Source: Phytophthora sp. 'mugwort' (lineage: Eukaryota; Oomycota; Peronosporomycetes; Peronosporales; Peronosporaceae). Taken from it: a stretch of DNA of 64,000 nt. Below, in pieces: positions 1 to 11,709 of the stretch. How positions within the stretch are numbered: the stretch's first letter is position 1; each line of letters starts with the position of its first letter. Where the stretch lies: the NCBI GenBank assembly GCA_033558025.1, contig JAUCEF010000007.1:6386001-6450000 (forward strand), given 5' to 3'. The notes under the pieces are model-generated. The model was not told the origin of the DNA. It saw only the letters and a program-made list of their open reading frames with translations, and did not search any database. Made by a program: the position numbers and the translations under genes.

Positions 1-1230
1 CTAAATACGCCATCGTGTATCCACACTGGTCACGGGATTCACCGGCAGCATCGAAACACGGCAGCGGTAGAACATCACATGACGACACGGGAGTTTGAGA
101 ATGGCAGCGACGTCACATTCACAAATCCAATTTGATTTGCTAAACTTGTACGTGTTCTTGACGATCATAACCGCAATGACCATATCATGCATCGTTTCGT
201 AGCAATACATATCTTGTGCAGACTGAGAAATAGGGAACTCTTACTCAGGTTTCATGGTATCGGCGCCCCACGGTGTGCACACTTGTAATAGCAAGTTCAA
301 CTCGTGATCGTAGCCTTGGTGAAGACATTTTCCCTCAAAGCTAATCCGAGCCATGTACTCGTTTCGACTGCGACGTTGATTACACATAAGCGACTCGAGA
401 CACGCCTCCATGGTTGACGATGAATTCAGATCCAGCTTCAGCTTCCAAAAAATTCGTGTTGTTCCGGAAATGAGGTAGCGACTGGCGAAAGTAATTGGAC
501 CACATCTCCTTCGAAGCATCCCAGTTATCGCAAAAGTATTCCAAAACGGACGTGTTCCCGTGTTTACAAACGAACTTCTTCAGTCCACCAATGTTTTCGT
601 CGTATACAGTCTCCGAGTTCGCATCGACAGGATTGGCACGGAGCAATTTTGTTTCGTATTCACTAGCCGCGTAACGACCAAACCGCAAGTCTCGGATAAC
701 CGTCCTGAGGTACTTGAACACATGGAAATGGCACAACAGAACCGTTGCATCTGGAAAAGAATCTTGGATGACCGCAATCTGGTCCATGTCCTTGCCTACC
801 ATGACAACTTGAATGGCTTGCCATCCCAGGTTTGCAGTTTTGAAGTGATCCAGGACTCTTCGCATGTGCCAATCCAAGTTTGTTTCGATGACAGAAATTT
901 GTACGAACTGTCCGTACCCGAAGGCATCCATGACCATGATGCTGCAAAGTTGGTAACCTAAAAACCGTTCAGGTAATGCAAACGATAGAGGCACATCATT
1001 TACCGATTTGTCTTGTGAGTACAGCCAACCAAGACGATCTCCGGAAAACGAGCGACCAGCCGACGCATATGACAAGTGGTCAATGAGATAGCACCGGTCT
1101 CTCCAGTTGATGTTTCATGCACACTTGTGACGTTGCCTGGGTCCTCATCTTGGAAATCCATTAAAAGTTCAGCAACGGCCAAGGCATCGTCAGCTTCTCC
1201 GCGGAGCTCCTCGCGAATCTTGGCCATCAA
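1..1230 (-). pseudogene. MULE transposase relic 1 (core and SWIM finger)
   Basis: This is a Mutator-like transposase broken into at least three frames. Reading leftward, 1230-1000 carries IVLVGCTHKTNR, where the family normally has a catalytic Asp before CT-KTN; here it is Gly. Next, 1075-380 carries the MULE core with VMVGKDMDQIAVI and LLCHFHVFKYLRTVI (the C-x-x-H pair). Finally 210-1 holds a SWIM-type zinc finger, CEC followed by CRHVMF. The reading ends at a stop at the very edge of the window. MULE transposases cut and paste DNA with a DDE nuclease, and the SWIM finger probably binds DNA. Frameshifts and the lost Asp argue against activity. The acidic stretch at 1375-2038 is probably its N-terminus. 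Confidence 0.85.
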
Positions 1231-1374
1231 GTTCCGACGTCTCGCCTAGTCACCTTGTAAGTGGAGTCATCTCGAATGTATTCATAGATCCTCAAGATCC
1301 CCCCCCCCCACCCCGCTCGAATCATCAAACGCAGGTCTTCAACAAATTAGCTCGCCCATAGGTTGTGGGAGTAG

Positions 1375-2038
1375 TTAACGAACACGGCCCTCGACAACTT
1401 GTGACTGTGAGTGTAAAGAGGGTGGATAATTTCCACCTTCAAGGACCCCTTCAAATACACGCTCTCTGCAGTGAAGCCGAAGGACACCCAGTTCCGCTAA
1501 GCCTATGCTAAGGGCGGACGTCTTTCCTGCGGCTACGATTGGACCAACCATGAGTGCAGATATAGCGTTGTCGCCGCCGTGGCAGACTATCCGGAAGATA
1601 TCGGATAGATCGACCATCCTTCGCTAGCTTGGACCCTCGCAGCTGTCTATTCCTCTTCGCAACGCTTTCAACCTCTTTCGCGACTAGATGTGACTTCGTG
1701 TCTTCGCATTATTCGGCGCGGTAGCCCTCTCATGCGTCCCAGCTTGCGTGGAACCGACGGAGCTCCTTCTCTTCAAACATTCCTTCGCTGTCCACACCAA
1801 CCACGTCGTCATTGTCGCTATCCAGAGTAGACATGTCCTCGTCGCTGCTGTCCCGAGCAGACTGAGTGGCCATTTCGCTCCCGTCGTCATCGCTGTCCCC
1901 GTAGCGGTAGTCCTCAGCATCGGCAGTACGTTCCCGCCGCTTCATTGGTCTCGAAGGCTCAAGTCGCGAAGTGAGAGCGAAGGGGAGGGAGGGGATCCAC
2001 AGTGGCCGAGGGAAGAAAGGGTAGAGGAAATACTGCAA
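1375..2038 (-). pseudogene. Probable N-terminal part of MULE relic 1
   Basis: Two minus-strand frames lie directly upstream of the MULE core. The first (2038-1730) starts with a basic patch (MKRRER) followed by a run rich in Asp, Ser and Glu (DSDDDGSEMATQ, DSSDEDMSTLDSDND). The second (1617-1375) has no recognisable domain. Acidic N-termini are common in oomycete MULE proteins, and strand and spacing fit relic 1, so I infer that they belong together. An 11-base C run at 1299-1309 lies between them and the core. Alternatively this is an unrelated hypothetical frame. Confidence 0.4.
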
Positions 2039-2238
2039 ATCAAAGGGGATGGGGTAAGGGAGATGGGCAACGAACCAAAGTGGGATATGCTACATATTGT
2101 ATCCGTTTTCTTACGATTTTTGCACGGTTGCGTGGAGTTCCGTACCCGATTCGTGACGTGATCCTTCATCGGACCTTGATATTCTTCTGTGACTATCTCA
2201 AGCGTCTTTAACATTTTGGATATAATATCATGCTCCAA

Positions 2239-3148
2239 CTGAAGTTCCGTTCAGCGCGTTCAAGGACAGTAGTGGGCCGCTTATGACATTGCTCGTTTAG
2301 ACTTAATGCGAGTATTTAGCAGCAGCGCTTTGATCTCGTTAATGTTTTTGTGCGGAAATCGACTGACAGGAGCTCTCTCAAGCTCTCCCAATTGCCCACA
2401 ACACCGTTTACCTTTGATCTTCTAAAGGGAAGCATTTTGCGGTGAATGGAAAGGGGGTGGGAGTAGTTTGGCTTTTATCATTTTCGAGCAGTATTTTTAT
2501 CGGAGAACCTAAATCCCAGGTTATTTTTGCATAGCCGCGCTACTCAGTGTCCAGGTCGAATCCAGGTTACCCTGGATATCATCCAGCAAACTGGTGAACC
2601 CAAAACTAAAACAATATTTGACGATACAGTTGTTATACGAGGCATCTCGTGTTGACAGCACAACCTTATCTTATTTGACTTTCTAGAAGCTGAATGAATC
2701 GATAAGTAGCCAAAGGTGCCCTCTATCGCGTAGTATAGCTCATTTCGTTTTGAGGTTAAAATTTGTAATGCTACTTTGTTTGGGATAGTGTGAGATTTTG
2801 CCCAAATTTTGAAATTGCGCTGAGCCACTAAAGCGGACCTACTCTTGCCACCCAAAAGTATACGAGGTGCACTCACGATGTACTACCAGCATTATAAAAA
2901 TACGACGAGCACGGTACAACCCTGAGCACCACCCAATACACATCTAAATTACTGCCAATTGCTTGCTTTCACTGCAAAGAAAAACTGTACTCATCCCATT
3001 GTTGGCCTATCCAGTGACCTAAATTTTAATAATCATCTAATAGAAACACCCAAGATTGCTTCGTCACAAGTCATTTCCCATTTCACTCCCAAGCTACCGT
3101 CCAATTCAACCCTCGAAGCCATGCCTCGCTATTCTCCTTAGGTAAACA
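2239..3148. other. No recognised gene
   Basis: A 110-codon minus frame (2876-2544) is open but matches no domain I know and has no supporting context. The rest is AT-rich and full of stops. I see no repeat or RNA gene here. Confidence 0.5.
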
Positions 3149-4905
3149 TTGCTACCGCGCTGCCACGCTCCGATGCAGACATCCTCCTGGAGACTTTTAG
3201 AAGCTTCAAAATCGACAAGGCCAAATTGGTGCAGTGCTGTATGTGTATCGTGCCGGCACCTCATTGCTATGCGGGACGTGTCAAGTACTGAAAGTGGAGG
3301 ATGTGGACGAGCTCAACAGTTCTTTCATCACGAAGCCAAAGCTGACTTCGACGATGAACGAATTGGCCCGGGACTGGGCTGCGCAAGGACTTCCGGCCTC
3401 TGCGGGTGTGGCACGGTCTCATGCGGCGCTTCAGTTGGGACGAAGCAGGAGAACCACCATTGGTGACAGCCCAAAGAGTTCATCCACAATTACGTGGTGG
3501 GAACCCTTCGTGGCAGCGACCTACTCAACGCTATCCGCATCAATACCAATGAGGCCGGTTACATCGGTCATGAGGAAGCGACCAAGGCATTTACGTTTTT
3601 GTGGCGCAACGATAGTGAAGGAAGGCCTGTCGTCGGGAACGAAACTGACCAATATGCATTCGTGGTGTGTATGGCGACGAAGAAATTGCTCCGCCACACA
3701 GACAGGGACCCGGTGCTTTTACCCTGCACGTGGACGCACGTATAAGCTATCCCAAGTCGGGTACCCAGTGGTCGTTGTGGGCCTCTCTGACAGAACCCGG
3801 CACTTCCACTGCTAGCTGTCCTCATTGTCTCATAAGCGACTCAGGGGAAATACACGAAGTACTTTCGAGTTTACCGAATGTACCAGCTCGTGACCGGTAA
3901 AAATGTCTGCAAGTGCAGCACGCGATGGGAGACGCTGACCTTGCCCAGTGAAATGCATTCAAATCGGTAGTTGGCTCCAACGTCACTTTTAGCTTCTTGA
4001 TGTGCTTTTTCCACGTGGCGAAGAAAGTGTACGAGGAGACGCGGTGCCTCGACCCACGTGTTGCCGCACTAGTGATGGGTCAAGTTCACGAGCTGAACCT
4101 GGCTAGAACGAAATGCGTTCCAGCAGAAGCTAGTGGATGTGAAAATAGAGTGGGCAAAATGATCGCAGCTTGTTCAATTTGCTGCTTACTTCGAGAAGGT
4201 ATGGCTAAACGACCGAGTGTGGCGATGGCACTGCTTCCACAAGCCCACAGTATTCGCCTCTACGAACAACCCATGTGAGAATTTAATGCTGCCTTCATGC
4301 GGGACGTCACAATGCGCCGCAGGTTGAAAGTTGGCGCGCTGATCGATCAGCACCTGATTCTCTGCACAGGAGAGAACATACGTGCGACGCCGTTCGCGAC
4401 GGCGACCACGTTTACCGATCGCCTCGCACATCACGCGCGAGCCCTGGCGCGTGACGGGCTCCTGCACAAGAAAACGTATCAGCGTGGCAGCATCGAGTTT
4501 CTTCTTGTGGATGCACCATCACTCGAGCGGGGTAACTCGTGCGCGTGAATGCCCTGCAGGATGCTTGATGTACTCGACCACGGCTCACGCGAGAACCTTC
4601 CCGTCACCGCACTGATTAACATCCAGACTGCGAAGATGGAGCGTTATGGCATGTCGCCAGGCGGATGGGAGGTCGATGTCCAGGCTGCCGTGTGTCCGTG
4701 CCGCTTTAACAGGAAGCACGGCTCTTGTGTTCACCTCCTTTTCGCCTTTGGTACAGTAGGCACGATCGACGCGATCGGCCGCGAGACGCTGTTTTATAGC
4801 CGGACTAACAAGCGCAAGCGTGCCCAAGCTAACTCGCAGCCAGCATGTCGTCCAAGCAAATGGTCCCGCTCTAGACAACGCGTAAAAGACAATCACAGCG
4901 AATAG
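3149..4905 (+). pseudogene. MULE transposase relic 2
   Basis: This is a plus-strand Mutator-like transposase spread over several frames. From about 3500 a frame reads NEAGYIGHEEATKAFTFLW. A segment near 3745-3900 corresponds to the core around the first catalytic residue. At 3997-4130 it reads MMCFFHVAKKVYEETR, the C-x-x-H motif region. The last frame, 4549-4905, contains GGWEVDVQAAVCPC and then GSCVHLLFAFG, a SWIM finger (C-P-C ... C-V-H), followed by a basic tail (KRKRAQ). Several stops and shifts make it inactive. It is clearly diverged from relic 1 on the opposite strand, so it is a separate insertion and not a duplicate. Confidence 0.82.
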
Positions 4906-5204
4906 CTTAAAGAGCAGATAAATCAACCATCAATATATCGATTGCAGTTAACCGTTCGAGTTTGACGTACGTGGTGCACTGGTTCGCAATGCTGGATACC
5001 TTTCCCCATGTCCTCGAATAGGCGCCGCAGCCAGCCTTGGTCGGCCCGCTTGCCTAGTCAATCTTGACGATCATAGTTTTCCTGTATGCGTCGTCATCCA
5101 CCACTATCAGGCCATGCAATCTACAATAGTTGTGGTACTCATCGGACAAAATCCCACGCTTGCCGGTCACGGATTGCACCACAGACTCGAGAAGCTAGAC
5201 CTTA

Positions 5205-5875
5205 GACCTGCTTCTCCTTCTGCCCACCAGCGATGACGTCGGGGAGGAGGGGGGGGGGGGGCACCCAAATGCACTCACCCTTCACCTCCAGGCCTTGGCG
5301 ATATCCGTGACCTGAATCTCTCTGTTGCACGGGTGTAGGATGCCCATACGGCTGCCACGCAAACCCATCGTCGGGGCCGCCTCCTTTAGCCCTGCCAACC
5401 GAGACTGCACTGTCGCCTTGCCTACATTCATCTCCTGCACCAGCGTCGTGCACAGGAAGATGCCTTCGAAAAAGACGTCCTGCTGGAAGGTGCACAGCAC
5501 GTCCAGTGTCTCAGCTCAGCCGGAGAGTCCAGCTCCACGGCACCGACCACGTATCGCACGGCGGTGATACCCTCCGCGGAGCTGAAGAACATGTGCTCCG
5601 TGCGCGTCAGGCCTATTACCTGAGCGCCGTGCGCGCGAGCCTCACGAGCGTCCTCGGGCGTACCAGCGTTCATGGACACCACCATGTGCCGGTGCGCATT
5701 CACCCACTTCGTCAACTGCATAAACACGTCGCTTATCGCAGCCTTCAGCAGCGCCTGCTTGCCCTTGATCACCCCCTCGCCGTGTCGTCCGCTCAGATAC
5801 TCGGCGATGATGGTTGGCTTCGGAAATGTTTGCTCGACGGTCCGTCTCTAGCGCGCGAGCCATTCTGCCTACCAA
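5205..5875 (-). pseudogene. Pyruvate,phosphate dikinase fragment (PEP-utiliser region)
   Basis: The minus strand between 5772 and 5500 reads NAGTPEDAREARAHGAQ then IGLTRTEHMFF, the conserved start of the PEP/pyruvate-binding C-terminal domain of PPDK (the family consensus has NADTPEDA and GLCRTEHMFF). After a frame change, 5500-5282 reads FQQDVFFEGIF and, after an unrelated-looking gap, APTMGLRGSRMGILHP, matching the family's LGHRGCRLG region. The N-terminal nucleotide-binding part and the C-terminus beyond about 5205 are missing. PPDK interconverts pyruvate and PEP with ATP or pyrophosphate. This piece is truncated at both ends, shifted and carries a 13-base G run (5249-5261), so it is a dead fragment. 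Confidence 0.8.
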
Positions 5876-5879
5876 GCGG

Positions 5880-6729
5880 CTTCCCGATCACAACCTGATC
5901 GGGCAGCATTCCAGCCGCCCTTTCGGGTCATGCTGCATCACAGGGGGGATCATGGGCAGCGCGCACACTGGCGGGCGAGTGGGGGTGTCTTGGGAAGCCG
6001 TATGGTGCGGTCCGGGTTCCAGGCGAAGTCCTGGGAGCCCAGTACGGCCGGCGTCAGTGCCGACACCTCATGGCTGCTGAGGCGTGAAGGGATTCGAGTT
6101 TTGCGGGAGACGGCGAGATAGATTTACTAGAAAGTCACTACCGGGTAGACATTTTTGGTGATCACAAAGTGTGCTCGCCGTAGACACGTCAGCGCACGGC
6201 TGGACTCTCTCGATAAAAGTGCCAAATTGTTTTGCCGTGCTGTGCACGTTTTCTACCACATGTTTAATATTGAAAGTCATTGTTATACCCGACTGAAAAA
6301 CGAGGGGGTGAAAGTGGCATAAACGACCAACGGAGGAGGGCGGTTGCGAGCGCGAATTGCCATAGCAAACCCGCACGGTATTTGCAGAGGCGGGCCCAGC
6401 GCCAAGCTTTCCAGCGAGCCCGGCACTGTAGCGGGTCAAACTTAGAATCTTTTCCTCGCAGGAGGCAGCGACTGCTTTTGCGAAGCAAATCCCAAGATCG
6501 CGATGCACATCGGTCCTCGAGAGGGCTAGGGTAAACGGTGATGAGAGGCGCTTAATACAAAAGGTTAGTTTGTATTGAGAAAATGTGACGCGGCGAGTCG
6601 GATGCAGCAACACGTGCGCTTAACATTTCCTCGCATCTACAGCTGAAGCGCAAATTCTAAAAACATCACCTGTCTGTCAACAGTCCTTAGTATTCGCTTT
6701 GTACTTCACACCATTTGACAAAAATTGCC
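5880..6729. other. Unassigned; one long open minus frame
   Basis: A 181-codon minus frame occupies 6613-6068. It has no signal peptide, repeats or motif that I recognise. Another minus frame overlaps it, so it may be chance or a relic. The flanks show no further gene. Confidence 0.35.
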
Positions 6730-7000
6730 GAGTAGAGCGAAAGCGGCGCCACGATTGGCTAAAATGCTGATGTTTTAGAAGGCGCCGCGAGGCTAGTAAC
6801 CGTCTTCCTCACTAGCGGGACCGGAAGGGCTGTCCATCCTACCGAAGCCGTGGCGTAGGTAGATGAATCGTAACGTAACACGGTGTGTAGCGCAGCAAGC
6901 CACGGGGACGGAGCGGAGGTTCACAGCACCGGCCGAAACGTAGATAGCCTTTCGTAGTATTGAAGCGACAGTCACCGCCCAAACTAACACAACCACCGTT
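6730..7000. repeat. Dispersed non-coding repeat, copy 1
   Basis: This stretch resembles 41735-42040 in the same orientation. Both run from a 'ttgccg...gcgaa...ggc' start through 'attggctaaaat', 'ctaccgaagcc / ctaccagagcc', 'taacacggtg', 'ggagcggagg' and 'gtaggtag / gtagatag' to 'atcaccgccc / gtcaccgccc'. Neither copy has a long open frame. It is probably a non-autonomous mobile element; copy 2 ends near a Helitron-like hairpin. Confidence 0.6.
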
Positions 7001-8163
7001 TAGTTGCTGGGAACATCCTAGTAAGTATAATACGGTAATATATATATTTGGTGGAAGCTACTCGTATTATGTATCAACTCATTAGTTATCCGAGCGGGAA
7101 CTGTGCATACAAACAACCTTAGGGAGCAAAGTCGGTGGATGACTCAACGTATTAGGTTGGATGAATGATTAGCTTGCACAGCTACTAAATTGGCGAGGGG
7201 GAACTGTATTGTACAGCAAGTGGCTCCATTAGGATAAGTTGATTTCATAGACCTGACTCGACCGACCGCAATACTGAATGAAGATTTATGCGGTATTCGT
7301 TTTGTGTGGTAGCTACAAAGTCATCCGTTCTTCAGTTACGCCCTGACTATTTTTTCCGCTTGTGAGCAACGCGTGGACACGTGGAGTTCGGTGATTTTGA
7401 CGGCAAACCTACGCTGGAGAGTGTCTATTGACAGCACATGAGACCGCGGTTTATGTACATTAGAACCACACTCTGAAAACAGTCGTAAATTAAGGTCCCA
7501 GCATGCTTTTTCACCAAGCAGAGAGGCTCGTGTGGGAGCCGCAGCGGATTTGGGGTTTTGTAGAAATCGCGCGAAGCGAGACTTTACGGATAAGGGAAGG
7601 GGGTTGTCGCATATGCAGTCAATAGCCTCTGCCACGTCTACTGAGTAATACTAATCTGTAGGCTGGGTTCATCTCTTGGGCGTACTCATTTTCTTTGTCT
7701 GAATGAGCCAACATTCATAAGATAAAACAATCAATTCGTAGAGCTTTATTAAAAGGAACGTGTTATTATTTATCTCTTCAAGAGACAGGCCCATCGTTAA
7801 AAAAAAAGGGATTCTACGATTAGAGATTTTGACCAAACTGCAAGACCCCTACTAAATTATTATTTTTTGTTTTGTTTTGTTTATTGTGTCCCGATGTGTC
7901 AGCACTCACTGAATATTATAAAGTCACGTGAAGGTTTTATAAATGAGGCTATCTATGTGTGCTTTGGACTTTCGCCCACTGCGCGGCTAAGGACTACAGT
8001 ATGACCAGAACTCAATATCAAATCTACAGAAAATAATATGTGAGGGTTTTCGATTATATATCAGTGTTGTTGCACTTCCAGTATAAACTCAAACAAGATA
8101 TTTGATGCTACAGAAGGATCACCGCCCACTCCTTCGTTCGGCCATTCGTCAATTGTCCGTGTC
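7001..8163. other. AT-rich flank of the APMAP-like gene
   Basis: A 99-codon minus frame (7635-7336) lacks any recognisable feature. The rest is AT-rich. Just before the gene, 8142-8150 (ccattcgtc) loosely resembles the oomycete initiator, but the match is weak. Confidence 0.4.
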
Positions 8164-9426
8164 ATGTCGATGATGTTCCTGTCAGTGCGCAACTTCTTGT
8201 CCCGCGAGCTGCTTGCAGCCTGCTTCTTCGTGATGCTTTTGTCCTCTGCCCTAGACCACTATCCCGGCGAAGCGGATCCGCAGCCGCTGGACTTCGCGTA
8301 TGACCTGCGCACCAGTCAGCAAGCGGCTCGCTACGACGAGACCAAGGCGCTCGTGAGCAACACGGAGCTGTTTGAGGCCCCACTAGCCGAGAGTCTCTTC
8401 CCCGGACAGGCGCTGAGCGCCGAAGACTTGGCTGTGAGCCAAGACGGTGTTGCATATGTCGGCCTAGCCGACGGCCGCCTGGCGAGCTTTGACGCAGCGG
8501 GCAACGAGCTGCGCAACTTTTCCAGAACCGGACGCGATGTCCCCGAGTGCGGCGCGTTGGACAAGGAGCCGACCTGCGGACGTCCTTTGGGCCTCGTGTT
8601 CGCATCAGCCAAGCCGTTCGCCAAGTTCCTAAAGAGAATTCCCGACGCAAAGACGTTCGCGGGCGATCAGGTGCTGCTTGTGGCGGATGCATACAAAGGC
8701 GTACAGCTGTTCGACGTGAATGGAAAACGCACGCTGCTGTTCAGCCGCGTAGGAGAGGAACATGTGAATTTCTTGAATGGAATTGCGGTGGTACAGGAGA
8801 CGGGAGAAGTGTATGCAACGGAGTCGTCCCGTCGCTTTCAGCGGAACCGCGTGATCATGGAGTTTCTTGAACGCTTACCGACGGGCTACTTGCTGCATTT
8901 CGACCCGAGAAATGATAGAGTAAACGTGGTGGCGGGTGGTCTGGGATTCCCAAACGGCTTGACGCTGGACAAAGATGGATCTGGCGTCTTGATCGGACTC
9001 ATGTTCCAGAACAAGATCGTGCGCTATGACTTCAAGACGAAGAAGGTCAAGGATTTTGCTTTCTTGCCTGGTGAGCCTGACAACATATCGATCGAGAGAG
9101 TCGGCGCTGGAGAAGATGAGACGGAGGTGCTGCTGGTGGGGATGGTGACGCGCGACGACGGAGGTATCTTCAATTGGATTAAGGACAGTGTCAAGATGCG
9201 CAAGCTTTTGTCGCTGCTGCCGACGTGGATGACGGTGATCTTTGTGTACCGCCTCGGAGTTTTCGCTTCGGTGGACTTGGACACGGGTGATATCCGTCAT
9301 GTGTACGAAGCCTCGCGGGAACAGACGCCGCTTGTGTCCGGTGCTACTCGTTTCGGTGACCACATTTACTTGACGAGCTGGGCTCGCTCCTCAATCACGC
9401 GTATCCCGGCGGCACGTGTGCAGTAG
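8164..9426 (+). CDS. APMAP / strictosidine-synthase-like protein
   Basis: This is an intact 420-codon frame, GC-rich, without introns. Residues 15-30 (ELLAACFFVMLLSSAL) form a hydrophobic segment that would act as a signal anchor or signal peptide, so the protein probably faces the ER lumen or cell exterior. The remainder is a six-bladed beta-propeller of the strictosidine-synthase-like family: GRPLGL (139-144), VADAYKG (173-179), FLNGIAV (203-209), YATESSRRF (217-225; the family usually has Y-T-D-S-S), GFPNGL (261-266) and GEPDNI. Animal APMAP has arylesterase-like activity, but the substrate here is unknown. Plant-type strictosidine synthesis is not implied. The length matches the family. 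An ATG at 8164 is the first in frame; further ATGs follow at codons 3 and 4. This is one of only two genes here that look functional. Confidence 0.93.
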   Translation: MSMMFLSVRNFLSRELLAACFFVMLLSSALDHYPGEADPQPLDFAYDLRTSQQAARYDETKALVSNTELFEAPLAESLFPGQALSAEDLAVSQDGVAYVGLADGRLASFDAAGNELRNFSRTGRDVPECGALDKEPTCGRPLGLVFASAKPFAKFLKRIPDAKTFAGDQVLLVADAYKGVQLFDVNGKRTLLFSRVGEEHVNFLNGIAVVQETGEVYATESSRRFQRNRVIMEFLERLPTGYLLHFDPRNDRVNVVAGGLGFPNGLTLDKDGSGVLIGLMFQNKIVRYDFKTKKVKDFAFLPGEPDNISIERVGAGEDETEVLLVGMVTRDDGGIFNWIKDSVKMRKLLSLLPTWMTVIFVYRLGVFASVDLDTGDIRHVYEASREQTPLVSGATRFGDHIYLTSWARSSITRIPAARVQ

Positions 9427-9427
9427 A

Positions 9428-9433
9428 AATAAA
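9428..9433 (+). terminator. Putative polyadenylation signal of the APMAP-like gene
   Basis: AATAAA begins one base after the TAG stop. Oomycete 3' UTRs are short, so this is a plausible cleavage signal, but transcript data would be needed to confirm it. Confidence 0.45.
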
Positions 9434-9769
9434 ATGGAATTCGTCCATGAGCTTAAGTCTTGGACTCATGTCGCACTGATATGCGTGAACTGCCGCTCAG
9501 TAGCGTACCTGTGTCAAGCTTTTTTCTTTTGCAAGCCGCACTCGGTTTAATCGGCGTGAAGCAAACTGCATTTGTATGACCCAAAGGTTCCCCAACGAAT
9601 TAATGCAGGCGGCTACAGTTGGGGTCTACAGTCGATGTCATTACGGTAACGCGTAATGACAACAACACGATGGCTAGATAAATGTGCTGGCTTAAAGCAC
9701 ATTTAGATAAATTTCAAAGTTTGTAAACTCGGCTTTGTTCGCCCACGCCAGCCTGAAAATTGAAACTAA

Positions 9770-9794
9770 CGAGCACAATTTCCGATTGTGCTCG
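9770..9794. repeat. Short perfect inverted repeat
   Basis: Arms CGAGCACAAT and ATTGTGCTCG (10 bp each) are separated by TTCCG. It lies in the intergenic region 340 bp downstream of the APMAP-like stop. It could form a small hairpin; no function is evident. Confidence 0.6.
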
Positions 9795-9930
9795 CGAAGG
9801 AAAAGGTCTATGTCATGACGACTCCGACTAGCATCCGACCATATAGAACTTTATATCGCACCAGCTTGTGGAGGCTTTCGTAAATGAGTCATTCAAAATG
9901 ACATCCGGCCCGTAAAAGCCCCCCTCGCAA

Positions 9931-10368
9931 ATGATTGGCTCATTGATAGGTGGCAGGCGTAATTACATATTACTAACGAGTGGCACACGTGCAATTTTGA
10001 CTGCGCCATTTTGCCCAAGCGACCTCAGTGATCGATTGACCACGTGGCCTGGCGAATTGAGGGGTTTTGGCCATGACACTTCTAAGAGGGTTCTCGCTTC
10101 CACAAAGAACTGTGGCCGTAGATTCCCCGTCGATCCTCCAGCTGATTATCCCCTGCGATGTTGTTGTCCCCCCCCCCCCTCTCCCATCCCCACTGATGTA
10201 GCTCCATGGAAAAGCACCCCAAGGGAAGGATGTGGGTTGATTCCACCCACCGCTAAATTTCTCTATACTCTATTGACTGTGGCAGACCCCAAGCGAGCGA
10301 CATCTACAGAAGAACCGATCACAAGGATTCAGGTGAATATGGCATGTTGCATTACAGAAGCGGCCTGA
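9931..10368 (+). other. Unassigned open frame
   Basis: A 145-codon plus frame with a 12-base C run (10168-10179) encoding a cysteine/proline patch. No domain is recognisable and it is probably chance. The minus strand here may hold the decayed continuation of the Crypton-like fragment at 10399-10884, but I could not follow that frame. Confidence 0.25.
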
Positions 10369-10398
10369 GTGCGCCTTGGTGATGGAGTAGCGCACGGT

Positions 10399-10884
10399 CT
10401 ACAACTCTAGCGATTGCAAGACACTGGAGGTAGGTGCTGATGAGGTCATTGAGGCTTCCCTCGCGGTGCAGCCAACGAAGCTCCTTGAGCACAGCGTTAT
10501 ATCCACCATAACTTCACCTGGAAAAGTACTAAGCGACGGTGTAGCGCGACAGGTGCTGCCCGCGTGCTCCTGCGTGAATGCCAGGTATACGCCAAACTTG
10601 TCAATTAGCATCACTAGAATACCGCCTGCGCGGTTTGGGTCTGCGACGGCCAAAGTCCTAACATGCTACATGCTCGTGCCCTTAGCGGAGAGGAAGCGCG
10701 CGAACGCCTTCATGGTCGTCGCTCGGGCGCGCTTGGTGTTGGCGGGCTTCAAGTCGTTCAGGCTCGGAGAGGCGACAAAAATGCGAGTGTGATACGTGAC
10801 ACGCCACATGGTTGTAGCACGATACACATATCTGGGCATCAGTGCCGACCAGCTACGTCGGCATCGCTTTGCTTTCGACTGCAA
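10399..10884 (-). pseudogene. Crypton-like tyrosine-recombinase fragment (N-terminal part)
   Basis: Reading leftward, a basic stretch KPANTKRARATTMKAFARFL (ending near 10690) is followed in a second frame by NRAGGILVMLIDKFGVYLAF (10653-10590). A third frame then has RYTVA and YGGYNAVLKELRWLHREG. The order - basic lead, a short 'FARFL' helix, 'DKFGVYLAF' and a 'LSRYTV..YF' helix - resembles the N-terminal DNA-binding region of oomycete Crypton-like tyrosine recombinases. The catalytic R-H-R-Y part was not found. Three frames and stops make it dead. The assignment rests on family memory and not on a catalytic motif. Confidence 0.45.
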
Positions 10885-10929
10885 CCTCTATTCATTCTTT
10901 TTTGGATGAAAACATTTGAAGCGATTTGA

Positions 10930-11709
10930 CTCGCCAAAAACTTTGAAAATAGTTTTTATTAGGTAAAACAAATCGGAAAAGAATATCATTGGTTAATATA
11001 CGCCAAACTATGATTAATTTTGGCTCAGAGAGACAATGCTATTCATCCATATCAGCAGCTGACGAGACCAGCAGCCAAACGGATTGAGGGAATCACAAAA
11101 AGATACACGATATGTCACTGCACGGACACGCTTCACAAAACAGACATTCGTGGTTGGGTACCCTATCCCTGACAGATGCGCTAATTCAGCGGCCAGATTA
11201 ACGTCAACGACAAAAAGCCCGAAGTCGTCACCTTCTTGGTCCTCAGCGCTGCGGTTCGCTGACGAGGAGTCGAAGCGGCTCGCGCTTTGAAGGAAATGGC
11301 TGACCAGGAGCTTGCAGACGACGTAGCGGGGCTCGTGTTTCCCGCTCCAAGTCTACCATCCGGTCATCCGAGGCCAGCTCGACCTTAGATATTCAGAATC
11401 CGTTCGCGAACGAGCAGCCTGATACCATCGAGCAGGTGCTACTGCCTGCATCATTCACACCACACACCAGAGGAGGGAGAGGTTACGACATCTCCGGCTG
11501 CTGTAAGCATCGGCTTGACCGTCGGAACTTGTGAAGGCGGGGGTCCTGCGATTGAGCATGTAGTCCAACCTATTCAAACGAATGGTTGTTTGAACATGGA
11601 ACTGGGCGATTCCGATGACGACGTGCCCTCATGCGGTTATCGACGTCTTCGGCCACATTGAGATATGAATTCTGAGAATGATCACACCGGAGAGGTCAAC
11701 GATGTGTAA
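10930..11709. other. No recognised gene
   Basis: Only one short plus frame (11084-11290) is open, without features. I see no repeat or RNA gene. Confidence 0.4.

Noticed and set aside
8162..8692. 176-codon minus-strand frame over the APMAP-like gene
   Set aside because: Low-complexity Arg/Pro/Ser reading of a GC-rich gene; the plus frame shows family motifs throughout.
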